A stretch of DNA of 34,606 nucleotides from Blastococcus sp. CT_GayMR20 (GTDB lineage Bacteria; Actinomycetota; Actinomycetes; Mycobacteriales; Geodermatophilaceae): positions 1 to 34,606 of the forward strand of contig NZ_SPQM01000042.1 of assembly GCF_004570345.1 (NCBI RefSeq), read 5' to 3'. Positions 1-11,232 of this stretch are shown one piece after another. The translations under genes and the position numbers were made by a program. The notes beneath the pieces are model-generated. The model did not search any database, had not been told where the DNA came from, and worked only from the letters and a program-made list of their open reading frames with translations. Numbering within the stretch: the stretch's first letter is position 1; each line of letters starts with the position of its first letter.

Positions 1-1845
1 ATCGGCGCGCTGGACCGCGAGGCTGCCGTCGACGCCGTGCTGATCCGGCTGGCCGTCGGCCGCTCGGCCTGGAACGCCGCCGACGTCCGCGGCGAGGTCG
101 AGCGGCTGATCGCCGCGGAGGGCGTCATCGCCGACACGGCGGTGCGCCTCGAGTTGGCCGAGGACCTCACCGCCCGCGCTCTCGACCGGTGCGTTCCCCT
201 GGTGGACCCAGATGGAGTGCCGGAACACGTCCGGTCCTGGACCTCCCGGCCGGTGCTCGACGTGGAGGCCGACCTGCGCACCCGGTTCGCCGCCCGCGCC
301 GGTCGTTCACCGCTGGGTGCACCGCGGCTGGCGCCGCTGCCGGCGGGCGTTGTCCGGGGCCTGGACGCCGGTCAGGTCGCGGCGGTAGCCGTCCTGGCCG
401 GCGACCGGCGGTTGATGGTCGTGGAGGGCGCGGCCGGGGCGGGCAAGACCACCGCGCTGGCCGCTGCCCGTGACCTGCTGCAGCGGCAGGGACGGCGGCT
501 GATGGTAGTCACCCCGACGCTGAAGGCCGCCCAGGTCGCCCGCGCGGAGGTGGGCGCGACCACCGGGTCGGCAGCGTCCCTCGTCTTCGCCCACGGCTGG
601 CGTTGGAACGAGCACGGCAAGTGGACCCGACTCGCCCTCGGCGAGGCCGACCCGGTCACCGGCCGCATCCACACCGGGCCGGCGGAGGGGACCCGGCTGC
701 GGCCCGACGATCTGCTGGTCGTCGACGAGGCCGGCATGCTCGACCAGGACACCGCCCGCTCTCTGCTCACCGTCGCCGACGAGGCCGGGGCGCGGCTGGC
801 GCTGCTGGGGGACCGCCACCAGCTCGCCGCGGTCGGCCGCGGCGGTGTCCTGGACCTAGCCGCCGCTCAGGTCGACCCGGCTGCCTGCCTGACGTTGGAG
901 TCGGTGCACCGCTTCATTCGCACCGACAGCACCGGCCAGTCGGTTCCGGACGGTGAGTACGCCGAGCTGACGTTGGCGATGCGGCGGGGTGACACCCCGG
1001 GTGTGGTGTTCAACGCCCTCCTCGCCCGCGGCCGGATCCACCTGCACCCCGACCACGCAGCGCTGCAGGACGCCCTGGCCGCGACCGCCGCCCACGACCC
1101 CCAGGCGGCCGACGTCGCAGTGGTGGCGGACACCCGCGAGCAGGTCAACGAGCTCAACGCCGCCATCCGCAACCGGCTGGTCGCCGACGGCCGCGTCGAC
1201 GACGTCCGGGTCGTGACCACGCGGGCGGGTCAGCGGATCGGCGCCGGCGACCGGATCGCCACCCGGCGCAACGACCGTGACCTGGAGGTGGCCAACCGAG
1301 ACACGTGGACGGTCACCGCGGTCGGCCGACGCGGTGGGCTGCTGGTCACCGCCGGCACGGCCACCGGTGACGTCTCCTGGGGCGATGTCCCCCCGGTCGG
1401 CGCACGGGTCCGGGTGCTGCCCGCCGACTACGTCACCGAGCACGTGGAGCTGGCCTACGCCAGCACCGCGTACGGCGTGCAAGGGAACACCGTTCCCGCC
1501 GCGCACGTGGTCATCGGTGACCAGACCGGCGCGGCCTCGGCCTACGTCGGCATGACCCGCGGACGGTTGGCCAACACCGCGCACCTCGTCGCGGCCGACG
1601 TGGCCGAGGCCCGGGCGCAGTGGATCGCCGTCTTCGGCCGCGACCGGGCCGACCTCGGCCCCGGCCACGCGGCCGAGCTGGCCGCTCGAGAGGCCGCCCG
1701 CGACCGCCAGGACCGGTCGCGCGACCGGACGGCAGCCGCTCCCCCGCGGCCGGTCGCGCCGATACCCAGCGTCCCCCGGCCCGAGGCGGAGCGGCGGGGA
1801 CCATCCCTCGCCCGTGGAGGCGCCGCGCCGGGCATCGGCCGATGA
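1..1845 (+). CDS. MobF/TraA-type conjugative relaxase, C-terminal helicase part (5' end outside window)
   Basis: The frame is open from base 1, so this is the C-terminal part of a longer protein; an internal GTG at 37 is not a credible start. The visible part is a RecD/TraI-like superfamily 1 helicase: a Walker A motif GAAGAGKTT (about nt 427-453), a Walker B VVDEAGML (about nt 718-741), a GDRHQLAAVG motif (about nt 808-837), and late helicase motifs AYGVQG (about nt 1468-1485) and YVGMTRGR (about nt 1543-1566). A charged, Arg- and Pro-rich tail ends the protein. In MobF relaxases this module unwinds DNA from the nicked origin of transfer, while the N-terminal relaxase domain, not visible here, makes the nick. 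The neighbouring excisionase and integrase fit a transfer role. It could be a stand-alone RecD-like helicase, but the context favours a relaxase. Confidence 0.75.
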   Translation: MGALDREAAVDAVLIRLAVGRSAWNAADVRGEVERLIAAEGVIADTAVRLELAEDLTARALDRCVPLVDPDGVPEHVRSWTSRPVLDVEADLRTRFAARAGRSPLGAPRLAPLPAGVVRGLDAGQVAAVAVLAGDRRLMVVEGAAGAGKTTALAAARDLLQRQGRRLMVVTPTLKAAQVARAEVGATTGSAASLVFAHGWRWNEHGKWTRLALGEADPVTGRIHTGPAEGTRLRPDDLLVVDEAGMLDQDTARSLLTVADEAGARLALLGDRHQLAAVGRGGVLDLAAAQVDPAACLTLESVHRFIRTDSTGQSVPDGEYAELTLAMRRGDTPGVVFNALLARGRIHLHPDHAALQDALAATAAHDPQAADVAVVADTREQVNELNAAIRNRLVADGRVDDVRVVTTRAGQRIGAGDRIATRRNDRDLEVANRDTWTVTAVGRRGGLLVTAGTATGDVSWGDVPPVGARVRVLPADYVTEHVELAYASTAYGVQGNTVPAAHVVIGDQTGAASAYVGMTRGRLANTAHLVAADVAEARAQWIAVFGRDRADLGPGHAAELAAREAARDRQDRSRDRTAAAPPRPVAPIPSVPRPEAERRGPSLARGGAAPGIGR

Positions 1846-1908
1846 GCGGGGCCGCCTCCACCGGCCGGCCGCGGGCCCGGACACCGGCAACAGGAGGAGA
1901 ACTGGAGA

Positions 1909-1954
1909 ATTTCGGAAGCAATCGGTGGTCGGCTGTCACCAATCGCGCCGAAAT
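1909..1954. promoter_or_regulatory. AT-richer spot with inverted repeat upstream of the excisionase gene
   Basis: A 7-bp inverted repeat, ATTTCGG (1909-1915) and CCGAAAT (1948-1954), flanks a 32-base centre. It lies in a short stretch of clearly lower GC than its surroundings, within the 162-base gap between the relaxase stop and the excisionase start. It may be a promoter/operator or a recombination-directionality binding site. No clear -10/-35 pair was recognised, so the role is inference. Confidence 0.25.
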
Positions 1955-2007
1955 GGCGCCTTCTCCCGTGACGGAGCACAGCCCACCCGAGCCCACCGGA
2001 GCCAGCC

Positions 2008-2235
2008 ATGTCCGACGATCCCGTCCGCCGCGAGCCCGAACTGCTCACCATCACCGAGGCCGCCGAGCTGCTCCGCGCTCCGGTGGCCACCCTCCGGTAC
2101 TGGCGCCACCTGGGCACCGGTCCGCGCAGCTTCCGCCTCGGCCGCCGCGTCCTCTACCGCTCTGAGGACCTGCGCAGCTGGATCGATGCCCAGCACGACG
2201 ACCAGGTCTCCCCCGCGGCGGGTGCCCGGCGGTGA
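2008..2235 (+). CDS. Excisionase-family helix-turn-helix protein
   Basis: A 75-residue protein made almost entirely of a MerR-like winged helix-turn-helix of the excisionase type. TITEAAELL (about residues 14-22) begins the recognition helices, LRYWRHLGTGP follows, and a GRRVLYRSEDLRSWI segment forms the wing and end. Such proteins bind next to the att site and steer a tyrosine integrase towards excision. Placement between the relaxase and the integrase supports this; a transcriptional regulator of the element is the alternative. The start is an ATG with a GGAG-like sequence shortly upstream. Confidence 0.8.
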   Translation: MSDDPVRREPELLTITEAAELLRAPVATLRYWRHLGTGPRSFRLGRRVLYRSEDLRSWIDAQHDDQVSPAAGARR

Positions 2236-2423
2236 CCGCCCCGACCCACGGCGCACACCGCCGTCCACAGATGGTGCCGCGGCCGTCCGGAGAGGCGGGG
2301 ATCGACGGCAGGCTCACCCCCAAGACGAGCGCGCCGGTGGTAGACCTCCGCCGGCGCGGGGCTCGGCCGGGGCTCGAGGAGAGGCGGGTTATCGAAGATG
2401 GCGTCGATCGCGCGGAGGCCTGA
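2232..2423 (+). CDS. Possible small overlapping ORF between excisionase and integrase
   Basis: A 63-codon frame begins with a GTG that overlaps the excisionase stop (GTGA) and ends 26 bases inside the integrase gene. About 84% of its third codon positions are G or C, which is not far above what any frame gives in this DNA, so coding evidence is weak. The sequence is Arg/Pro-rich and I recognise no domain. It may equally be a non-coding spacer carrying the integrase leader. Confidence 0.2.
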   Translation: MTAPTHGAHRRPQMVPRPSGEAGIDGRLTPKTSAPVVDLRRRGARPGLEERRVIEDGVDRAEA

Positions 2424-3612
2424 CGGCACCTACCGGCCGCGGTACCGCGATGAACACGGCAAGGAACACGCCCGGCACTTCAAGCGCAAGGTCGACGCCC
2501 AGCGATGGCTCGACGAGGTCACCGCGGCCGTGCAGACGGGCACCTACGTCGACCCCAAGCGGGCCAGGACGACCGTGGGAGAGCTGGCGCCCGTCTGGCT
2601 CGCCGGGAAGATCAACCTCAAGCCCACCAGTCGGGCCCGCTACGCCGACGTCCTCAAGACCCACGTCCTGCCGCGCTGGGGGAACGTCGCGCTGATCCGG
2701 GTGACCCACGGCGAGGTGCAGGCCTGGCTGTCCGAGCTCTCCGACCGGGGGCTGGCCGGGGCCTCGGTCCGCAAGGCGCAGGGCGTCCTGTCCGGCATCC
2801 TCGGCCTCGCGGTGCGGGACCGGCGCCTGGCCGTCAACCCCGCGCTCGGCGTCGCCCTGCCCCCGATGCAGGAGAAGCGCCGCCGGTACCTGACCGCCGA
2901 GCAGCTGGAGGCACTCGCCGACGCCGCCGGGCCCGGCCGGGTCGCCGTGCTGGTGCTCGGCTACTGCGGGCTGCGCTGGTCGGAGCTGGCGGCGCTGCGG
3001 GTGCGGCACTTCGACCTGCTGCGCCGGCGGGTGCTCGTCGAGGAGGCGGTCACCGAGGTCGACGGCTCCCGTCTGGTGTGGGGCGCCCCCAAGACCCACG
3101 GCCGCCGCTCGGTGCCGCTGCCCCGGTTCCTCGTCGACGAGCTGGCCCGCACGGTGGTGACCCGCCCGGCGGACGAGCTGGCCTTCCCCTCGCCGCAGGG
3201 CGCGGTGCTGCGCAACCGGAACGCCCGGTCCGCCTGGTTCGACGCCGCGGCCCGGGCCATCGGCGAGGCCGGGCTCACGCCGCACGAACTCCGGCACACC
3301 GCGGCCTCGCTGGCGATCAAGGCCGGGGCCAACGTCAAGGCGGTGCAGCGGATGCTTGGGCACGCCTCGGCGGCCATGACCTTGGACCGCTACGCCGACC
3401 TGTTCGACGACGACCTGGACGACGTGGCCGACCGCCTGGACGCGCTGCGGGCCGCATCCTGCGGACGAGTTGCGGACTTTTTGCGGACTGAGACCCCTTT
3501 GGAGGGCTCGCCGGAGCCTCCCGCGAAGGTGAATCCGCAGGTCAGAGGAGTGGAGACGAGGGGAATCGAACCCCTAACCCCCGCCTTGCAAAGGCGGTGC
3601 TCTGCCAATTGA
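2398..3612 (+). CDS. Site-specific tyrosine recombinase (phage-type integrase)
   Basis: A 404-residue integrase. The N-terminal arm-binding region (about 1-55) is followed by a SAM-like core-binding domain (about 58-145) and a catalytic domain (about 165-350). The catalytic residues are visible: Arg193 in GLRWSELAAL, His296 and Arg299 in HELRH, His322 in LGHASAAM and the nucleophile Tyr332 in LDRYADL. The ATG at 2398 has a GGAGAGG ribosome site about 12 bases upstream. It would insert and, with the excisionase at 2008-2235, excise the element. The last 20 or so codons lie antisense inside the tRNA-Ala gene and the stop codon sits in its D-arm. The native C-terminus in the excised form therefore depends on how long the attP identity segment is. 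Confidence 0.93.
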   Translation: MASIARRPDGTYRPRYRDEHGKEHARHFKRKVDAQRWLDEVTAAVQTGTYVDPKRARTTVGELAPVWLAGKINLKPTSRARYADVLKTHVLPRWGNVALIRVTHGEVQAWLSELSDRGLAGASVRKAQGVLSGILGLAVRDRRLAVNPALGVALPPMQEKRRRYLTAEQLEALADAAGPGRVAVLVLGYCGLRWSELAALRVRHFDLLRRRVLVEEAVTEVDGSRLVWGAPKTHGRRSVPLPRFLVDELARTVVTRPADELAFPSPQGAVLRNRNARSAWFDAAARAIGEAGLTPHELRHTAASLAIKAGANVKAVQRMLGHASAAMTLDRYADLFDDDLDDVADRLDALRAASCGRVADFLRTETPLEGSPEPPAKVNPQVRGVETRGIEPLTPALQRRCSAN

Positions 3613-3623
3613 GCTACGTCCCC
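3551..3623 (-). tRNA. tRNA-Ala (anticodon TGC), likely integration site
   Basis: Read on the minus strand this is a 73-base cloverleaf with no encoded CCA. The acceptor stem pairs GGGGACG with CGTCTCC and includes the G3-U70 wobble pair that identifies alanine tRNAs. The anticodon loop TTTGCAA (complement of 3586-3592) gives anticodon TGC, and the T-arm reads GGGGTTCGATTCCCC. It is co-oriented with gyrA and tRNA-Ile, as in the conserved actinobacterial gyrA - tRNA-Ile - tRNA-Ala block. Its 3' end is where the integrase gene runs in, so it is probably the attB of the element to its left. Confidence 0.97.
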
Positions 3624-3646
3624 TGGAGCTGCGCCCCTGGGCGAGG

Positions 3647-3790
3647 TCAGCGGGTGGTGGGCGTGCTGACGGCCTCCGGACCGCGGGTGGCCTCGTGCCA
3701 CAGATCGGCCTCGGCCTTGCCACCGGCCCGCTTGCGGACGACGGCCAGGGCCCCGGCGGCGACCGCGGCGAGTGCCAGCTTCTTGAGCAC
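3647..3790 (-). CDS. DLW-39 family small protein
   Basis: A 47-residue peptide starting at a GTG with a strong AGGAGG ribosome site (complement of 3797-3802) six bases before it. A longer frame to 3841 exists but has no such site. The N-terminal half, LKKLALAAVAAGALAVVRKR, is a short hydrophobic, possibly membrane-inserting helix. The C-terminal half holds EADLWHEAT, the DLW motif that names this uncharacterised actinobacterial family. It lies between tRNA-Ile and tRNA-Ala, in the place the family usually occupies next to these tRNAs. Function is unknown. Confidence 0.85.
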   Translation of the reverse strand: MLKKLALAAVAAGALAVVRKRAGGKAEADLWHEATRGPEAVSTPTTR

Positions 3791-3846
3791 GCGGTTCCTC
3801 CTCGAGCGCTCGATGGTGCGCGTCGCCGGAGGTTCCGGCACACGGG

Positions 3847-3920
3847 TGGGCCTGGGAGGACTTGAACCTCCGGCCTCATCCTTATCAGGGATGCGCTCTA
3901 ACCGTCTGAGCTACAGGCCC
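3847..3920 (-). tRNA. tRNA-Ile (anticodon GAT)
   Basis: A 74-base minus-strand cloverleaf without encoded CCA. The acceptor begins GGGCCTG and pairs with CAGGCCC before discriminator A. The anticodon loop CTGATAA gives GAT, and the T-arm reads GGAGGTTCAAGTCCTCC. It lies downstream of gyrA and the DUF3566 gene and upstream of tRNA-Ala, the normal actinobacterial order. Confidence 0.97.
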
Positions 3921-3952
3921 GTGAACCTGGAACAGCCTACCTGCCGGTCTCT

Positions 3953-4004
3953 GGCCCCCTGCAGGGCCCCGCCGCGGGCCTGCGAGTGGTGGGGCAGGGG
4001 GTCC
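3953..4004 (+). repeat. Post-stop intergenic repeat, copy A
   Basis: It begins GGCCCCCTGCAGGG, has the shared core GCCTGCGAG (3978-3986) and ends GGGGCAGGGGGTCC. The outer CCCCCTGC and GCAGGGGG arms and the inner GCCCC and GGGGC arms can form a strong hairpin. It ends four bases from the DUF3566 stop codon, on the downstream side. See copies B-E. Confidence 0.75.
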
Positions 4005-4008
4005 TCTT

Positions 4009-4740
4009 TCAGTCGCGCTCGGAGAGCGTGAGCTCGAGGCCGCCGACCAGGTCGGAGCACAGGTTGTAGATGAAGGTGCCGACGGTGCAGAGCGCCGTCA
4101 GGAGCACGATGTTGATCGCACCGATCACCGCCGCGCCACCGAAGACGACGCCCGGGGTGACGACGTCGCCCGCGACCTCGCCGCCCGACGCGCTGCCCAG
4201 CTGACCGAACAGCTCGTTGAGGGTGTCGAAGACGCCCAGGGCGCTGAGGACGCCGTAGAGCACGCCGACCGCGACCATCCAGATGAAGAACAGCGCGATC
4301 GACAGCACCAGCGAGATCTTCAGCGCCGACCAGGTGTCGATGTGCCGCAGCTGCAGCCGGGCGCGACGGGGGCCGCGGCCACTCGCCTTCGCCGGGCCAC
4401 GTCCGCGGGAGGACGACGTGCCCCTGGCGGCAGCGGCGTCGGCCGCCTGCGCCGCAGACGTCTCCGAGACGAAGGAACCGCCGGCCGGCGGAACCGCGGG
4501 GGCGCCACCGGTCATCGGCGGCACGGCCGGCGCGGCGCCCGTGGCCGGCGGGACCGGGACGCTGCCGACGGGCGGCACGGTGGCCGGGCCGGTGTTCACG
4601 GGGTGCGCGGGCTGCGAACCAGTCGGGATCGACTGGGTGGCGGAGACCGGCGCCGGCTCGCCCGCGGTGGGGTCCGTCTGCGCGGCGGTCTCCCCGGTGC
4701 GGGCCCCGGTACGCACCGAACTCGGCGTCCGGTCGCTCAT
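4009..4740 (-). CDS. DUF3566 family membrane protein
   Basis: A 243-residue protein. Residues 1-125 are a disordered, Pro/Ala/Gly/Thr-rich cytoplasmic tail with repeated AVPP motifs and a basic stretch (SRGRGPAKASGRGPRRAR). The C-terminal half is the DUF3566 domain, with two membrane helices at about 142-165 (ISLVLSIALFFIWMVAVGVL) and 200-224, separated by a Gly/Ser-rich loop. Its place directly downstream of gyrA and before tRNA-Ile matches the position of Rv0007 in Mycobacterium tuberculosis. The family's molecular role is not established. The ATG start has a GGGAGA ribosome site. Repeat copy A follows the stop. Confidence 0.9.
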   Translation of the reverse strand: MSDRTPSSVRTGARTGETAAQTDPTAGEPAPVSATQSIPTGSQPAHPVNTGPATVPPVGSVPVPPATGAAPAVPPMTGGAPAVPPAGGSFVSETSAAQAADAAAARGTSSSRGRGPAKASGRGPRRARLQLRHIDTWSALKISLVLSIALFFIWMVAVGVLYGVLSALGVFDTLNELFGQLGSASGGEVAGDVVTPGVVFGGAAVIGAINIVLLTALCTVGTFIYNLCSDLVGGLELTLSERD

Positions 4741-4778
4741 GCCAGTCTCCCGTTCCCCAGCGGCGCGTGCCGCTCCCT

Positions 4779-4797
4779 CGAGACCGGGCTGGTCTCG
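4779..4797. terminator. Hairpin between gyrA and the DUF3566 gene
   Basis: A perfect 7-bp inverted repeat, CGAGACC and GGTCTCG, with a 5-base loop GGGCT, lies in the 119-base gap after gyrA. There is no T-run, so it may be a weak terminator or an RNA-processing hairpin limiting read-through into the membrane-protein gene. The role is inferred. Confidence 0.4.
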
Positions 4798-4859
4798 CCT
4801 GCCATCACCATCATCGGGGGCGCCGTCAATTCCGGACAGCGCATCCGCCAGTCGTCACC

Positions 4860-7328
4860 CTAGGCGTCGGGCTCGTCATTGTCCGTCGTCCGCGCGATCG
4901 CCACGATCGAGACGTCCTCCGGCAAGTTCATGAGCTTGACACCCATCGTGGCGCGGTCCTTGTTGTGCCGCACCCCGTTGACCGGCGTCCGGATGACGCC
5001 GCCACCGGAGGTGATGGCGTACAGCTCGTCGCCCAGCGTCACCGCGAGCGCGCCGACGAGGGCGCCCTTGCGCGCCTTCGGGTCGGCCGTGAGGACGCCC
5101 TTCCCGCCACGGCCCTGGTTCGGGTAGTTCTCGATGCCGGTCCGCTTCGCGAATCCGCGCTCGGTGGCCACCAGGACGTCGACGCCCTCCTGCACCACCA
5201 TGAGCGACAGCAGGCGGTCGTCGTCGGCCAGCGAGATGCCGCGGACGCCCTCCGTCGCCCGGCCCATCGGCCGCAGCGCCGTGTCGTCGGCGGTGAAGCG
5301 GATCGACATCGCCTTGCGGGTGACCAGCAGCAGGTCCTGGTCCGCTTCGATCAGCGCCGCGCCCACCAGCTCGTCCTCGTCGCGCAGGTTGATGGCGATC
5401 ACGCCGCCCTGGCGCGGGGAGTCGAAGTCGGTCAGCCGGGTCTTCTTCACCTGGCCCCTGGCCGTGGCGAGCACCAGGTACGGCGCGACCGAGTAGTCCT
5501 TGATCTGCATGACCTGGGCGATCTTCTCGTCCGGCTGGAAGGCCAGGATGTTCGCCACGTGCTGACCGCGGGCCGTGCGGTTGGCCTCCGGCAGCTCGTA
5601 GGCCTTGGACCGGTAGACGCGGCCCTTGTTCGTGAAGAAGAGGATCCAGTCGTGGGTGGAGCCCACGAAGAAGTGGTCGACGATGTCGTCCTGCTTGAGG
5701 GCCGCACCCATCACGCCCTTGCCGCCACGGCGCTGCGAGCGGTAGAGGTCGCTCTTCGTCCGCTTCGCGTACCCGGTGCGGGTGATGGTGACGACGACCT
5801 CCTCCTCCGCGATGAGGTCCTCCATGGAGACGTCGCCGTCGTTGGCGACGAACTGCGTGCGGCGGTCGTCGCCGTACTTCTCGACGACCTCGGCCAGCTC
5901 GTCGTGGATGATCTGCCGCTGCCGCTCGGGGGAGGCGAGGATCGCCTCGAGCTCGGCGATCTCCAGCTCGATCTCGGCCAGCTGGTCGAGGATCCGCTGC
6001 CGCTCCAGGGCGGCGAGCCGGCGCAACTGCATGTCCAGGATCGCGGTCGCCTGGATCTCGTCGATGTCCAGGAGCTCCATCAGCCCGCCGCGGGCGGCGT
6101 CGGCCGACTCGCTGTTGCGGATGAGGGTGATGACCGCGTCGAGCTGGTCCAGGGCCTTGGCGTAGCCGCGCAGGATGTGCGCGCGCTCCTCGGCCTTGCG
6201 CAGCCGGTACCGGGTGCGCCGCTGGATGACCTCGATCTGATGGTTCACGTAGAGCTTGACGAGCTCGTCGAGGCGGAGCGTGCGCGGGACGCCGTCGACG
6301 ATCGAGAGCATGTTGCAGCCGAACGTCGTCTGCAGCTGGGTGTGCTTGTAGAGGTTGTTCAGCACGACCTTGGCGACGGCGTCACGGCGCAGCGTGATGA
6401 CCAGCCGGCGGCCGACGCGGTCGCTGGACTCGTCGGCGATCTCGCTGATCCCCTGCAGGCGGCCTTCCTTGACCGCGTCGGCGATCGACTCGGCCAGGTT
6501 GTCGGGGTTGACCTGGTACGGCAGCTCGGTGCAGACGAGCTGCACCCGGCCGCGGGAGTCCTCCTCGACGGTGACGACGGCGCGCATGCGCACCGAGCCC
6601 CGGCCGGTGCGGTAGGCCTCCTCGATCCCCTCCCGGCCGACGATCAGACCGTGGGTCGGGAAGTCCGGGCCCTTGATCCGCTCCATGCACGCGGTGAGGG
6701 CTTCCTCGGGCTCGGCGTCGGGGTGCTCGAGCACCCAGAACACCGCGGCCGCCACCTCGCGCAGGTTGTGCGGGGGCATGTTGGTGGCCATGCCGACCGC
6801 GATGCCGGCGGAGCCGTTGATGAGCAGGTTGGGGATGCGGCCCGGCAGGACCAGCGGCTCGAGGTTCTTGCCGTCGTAGTTGGGCTGGAAGTCGACGGTC
6901 TCCTCGTCGATGTTGGCCAGCATCTCCATGGCCAGCGGGGTCAGCCGCGCCTCGGTGTACCGCATGGCGGCGGCCGGGTCGTTGCCGGGAGAGCCGAAGT
7001 TGCCCTGGCCGTCGACCAGCGGGTAGCGCATCGACCAGGGCTGGGCCAGCCGCACGAGGGCGTCGTAGATCGAGGTGTCGCCGTGCGGGTGGTAGTTACC
7101 CATGACCTCACCGACGACGCGCGCGCACTTGACGTAGCTGCGGTCGGGTCGGAAGCCCTGGTCGAACATCGCGAACAGCACCCGCCGGTGCACCGGCTTC
7201 AGGCCGTCGCGGACCTCGGGCAGGGCGCGGCCGACGATGACCGACATCGCGTAGTCGATGTAGCTGCGCTGCATCTCCTGCTGGAGGTCGACCGGTTCGA
7301 CGCGGTCGCGGGCAGGGGTCTCGGTCAC
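4860..7328 (-). CDS. gyrA: DNA gyrase subunit A
   Basis: An 822-residue protein of normal length for the family. It cuts and rejoins the DNA segment through which gyrase passes a second duplex, introducing negative supercoils with GyrB. The winged-helix and tower domains come first, with the catalytic Tyr124 in [10 protein letters not shown]. The quinolone-resistance region reads [12 protein letters not shown] (residues 80-91), with Thr85 where E. coli has Ser83. The C-terminal beta-pinwheel carries the DNA-wrapping GyrA box QRRGGKG (532-538). The start is a GTG with a GGAG sequence about 11 bases upstream. It follows gyrB by 67 bases and is probably co-transcribed with it. Confidence 0.98.
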   Translation of the reverse strand: MTETPARDRVEPVDLQQEMQRSYIDYAMSVIVGRALPEVRDGLKPVHRRVLFAMFDQGFRPDRSYVKCARVVGEVMGNYHPHGDTSIYDALVRLAQPWSMRYPLVDGQGNFGSPGNDPAAAMRYTEARLTPLAMEMLANIDEETVDFQPNYDGKNLEPLVLPGRIPNLLINGSAGIAVGMATNMPPHNLREVAAAVFWVLEHPDAEPEEALTACMERIKGPDFPTHGLIVGREGIEEAYRTGRGSVRMRAVVTVEEDSRGRVQLVCTELPYQVNPDNLAESIADAVKEGRLQGISEIADESSDRVGRRLVITLRRDAVAKVVLNNLYKHTQLQTTFGCNMLSIVDGVPRTLRLDELVKLYVNHQIEVIQRRTRYRLRKAEERAHILRGYAKALDQLDAVITLIRNSESADAARGGLMELLDIDEIQATAILDMQLRRLAALERQRILDQLAEIELEIAELEAILASPERQRQIIHDELAEVVEKYGDDRRTQFVANDGDVSMEDLIAEEEVVVTITRTGYAKRTKSDLYRSQRRGGKGVMGAALKQDDIVDHFFVGSTHDWILFFTNKGRVYRSKAYELPEANRTARGQHVANILAFQPDEKIAQVMQIKDYSVAPYLVLATARGQVKKTRLTDFDSPRQGGVIAINLRDEDELVGAALIEADQDLLLVTRKAMSIRFTADDTALRPMGRATEGVRGISLADDDRLLSLMVVQEGVDVLVATERGFAKRTGIENYPNQGRGGKGVLTADPKARKGALVGALAVTLGDELYAITSGGGVIRTPVNGVRHNKDRATMGVKLMNLPEDVSIVAIARTTDNDEPDA

Positions 7329-7395
7329 GGTTCAGATCTCCACAAGTCGGTGCACAGCAGTGGACAAAGTCCAGGTCAGAGCCGGTTTCGGCGGC

Positions 7396-11110
<3,715 letters not shown>

Positions 11111-11232
11111 CGGGTCCTCCTCGTGGACGTGCTGCGGGACGACCGCCGCCGGCCGGCGTCCTGCGATCGTGCTGCCTCCCGGACGCCGCCGCGATTCGAG
11201 CGGCCGGCGGATTTCGGGCCGACACTCGGTCC

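Larger units (their letters stand above)
1..3612 (+). mobile_element. Right end of an integrative (conjugative or mobilizable) element inserted at tRNA-Ala
   Basis: Three plus-strand genes in the usual order for the end of an actinobacterial integrative element: relaxase/helicase, excisionase, integrase. The integrase frame runs into the 3' end of the minus-strand tRNA-Ala gene, the classic position for an att site of a tyrosine recombinase. The left end and second att copy lie outside the window, so size and class (AICE, ICE or IME) cannot be judged. The exact right boundary lies within the tRNA gene, probably between 3551 and about 3612. Seen: gene order and overlap. Known: tyrosine integrases commonly use tRNA 3' ends. 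Inferred: boundary and mobility. Confidence 0.8.
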
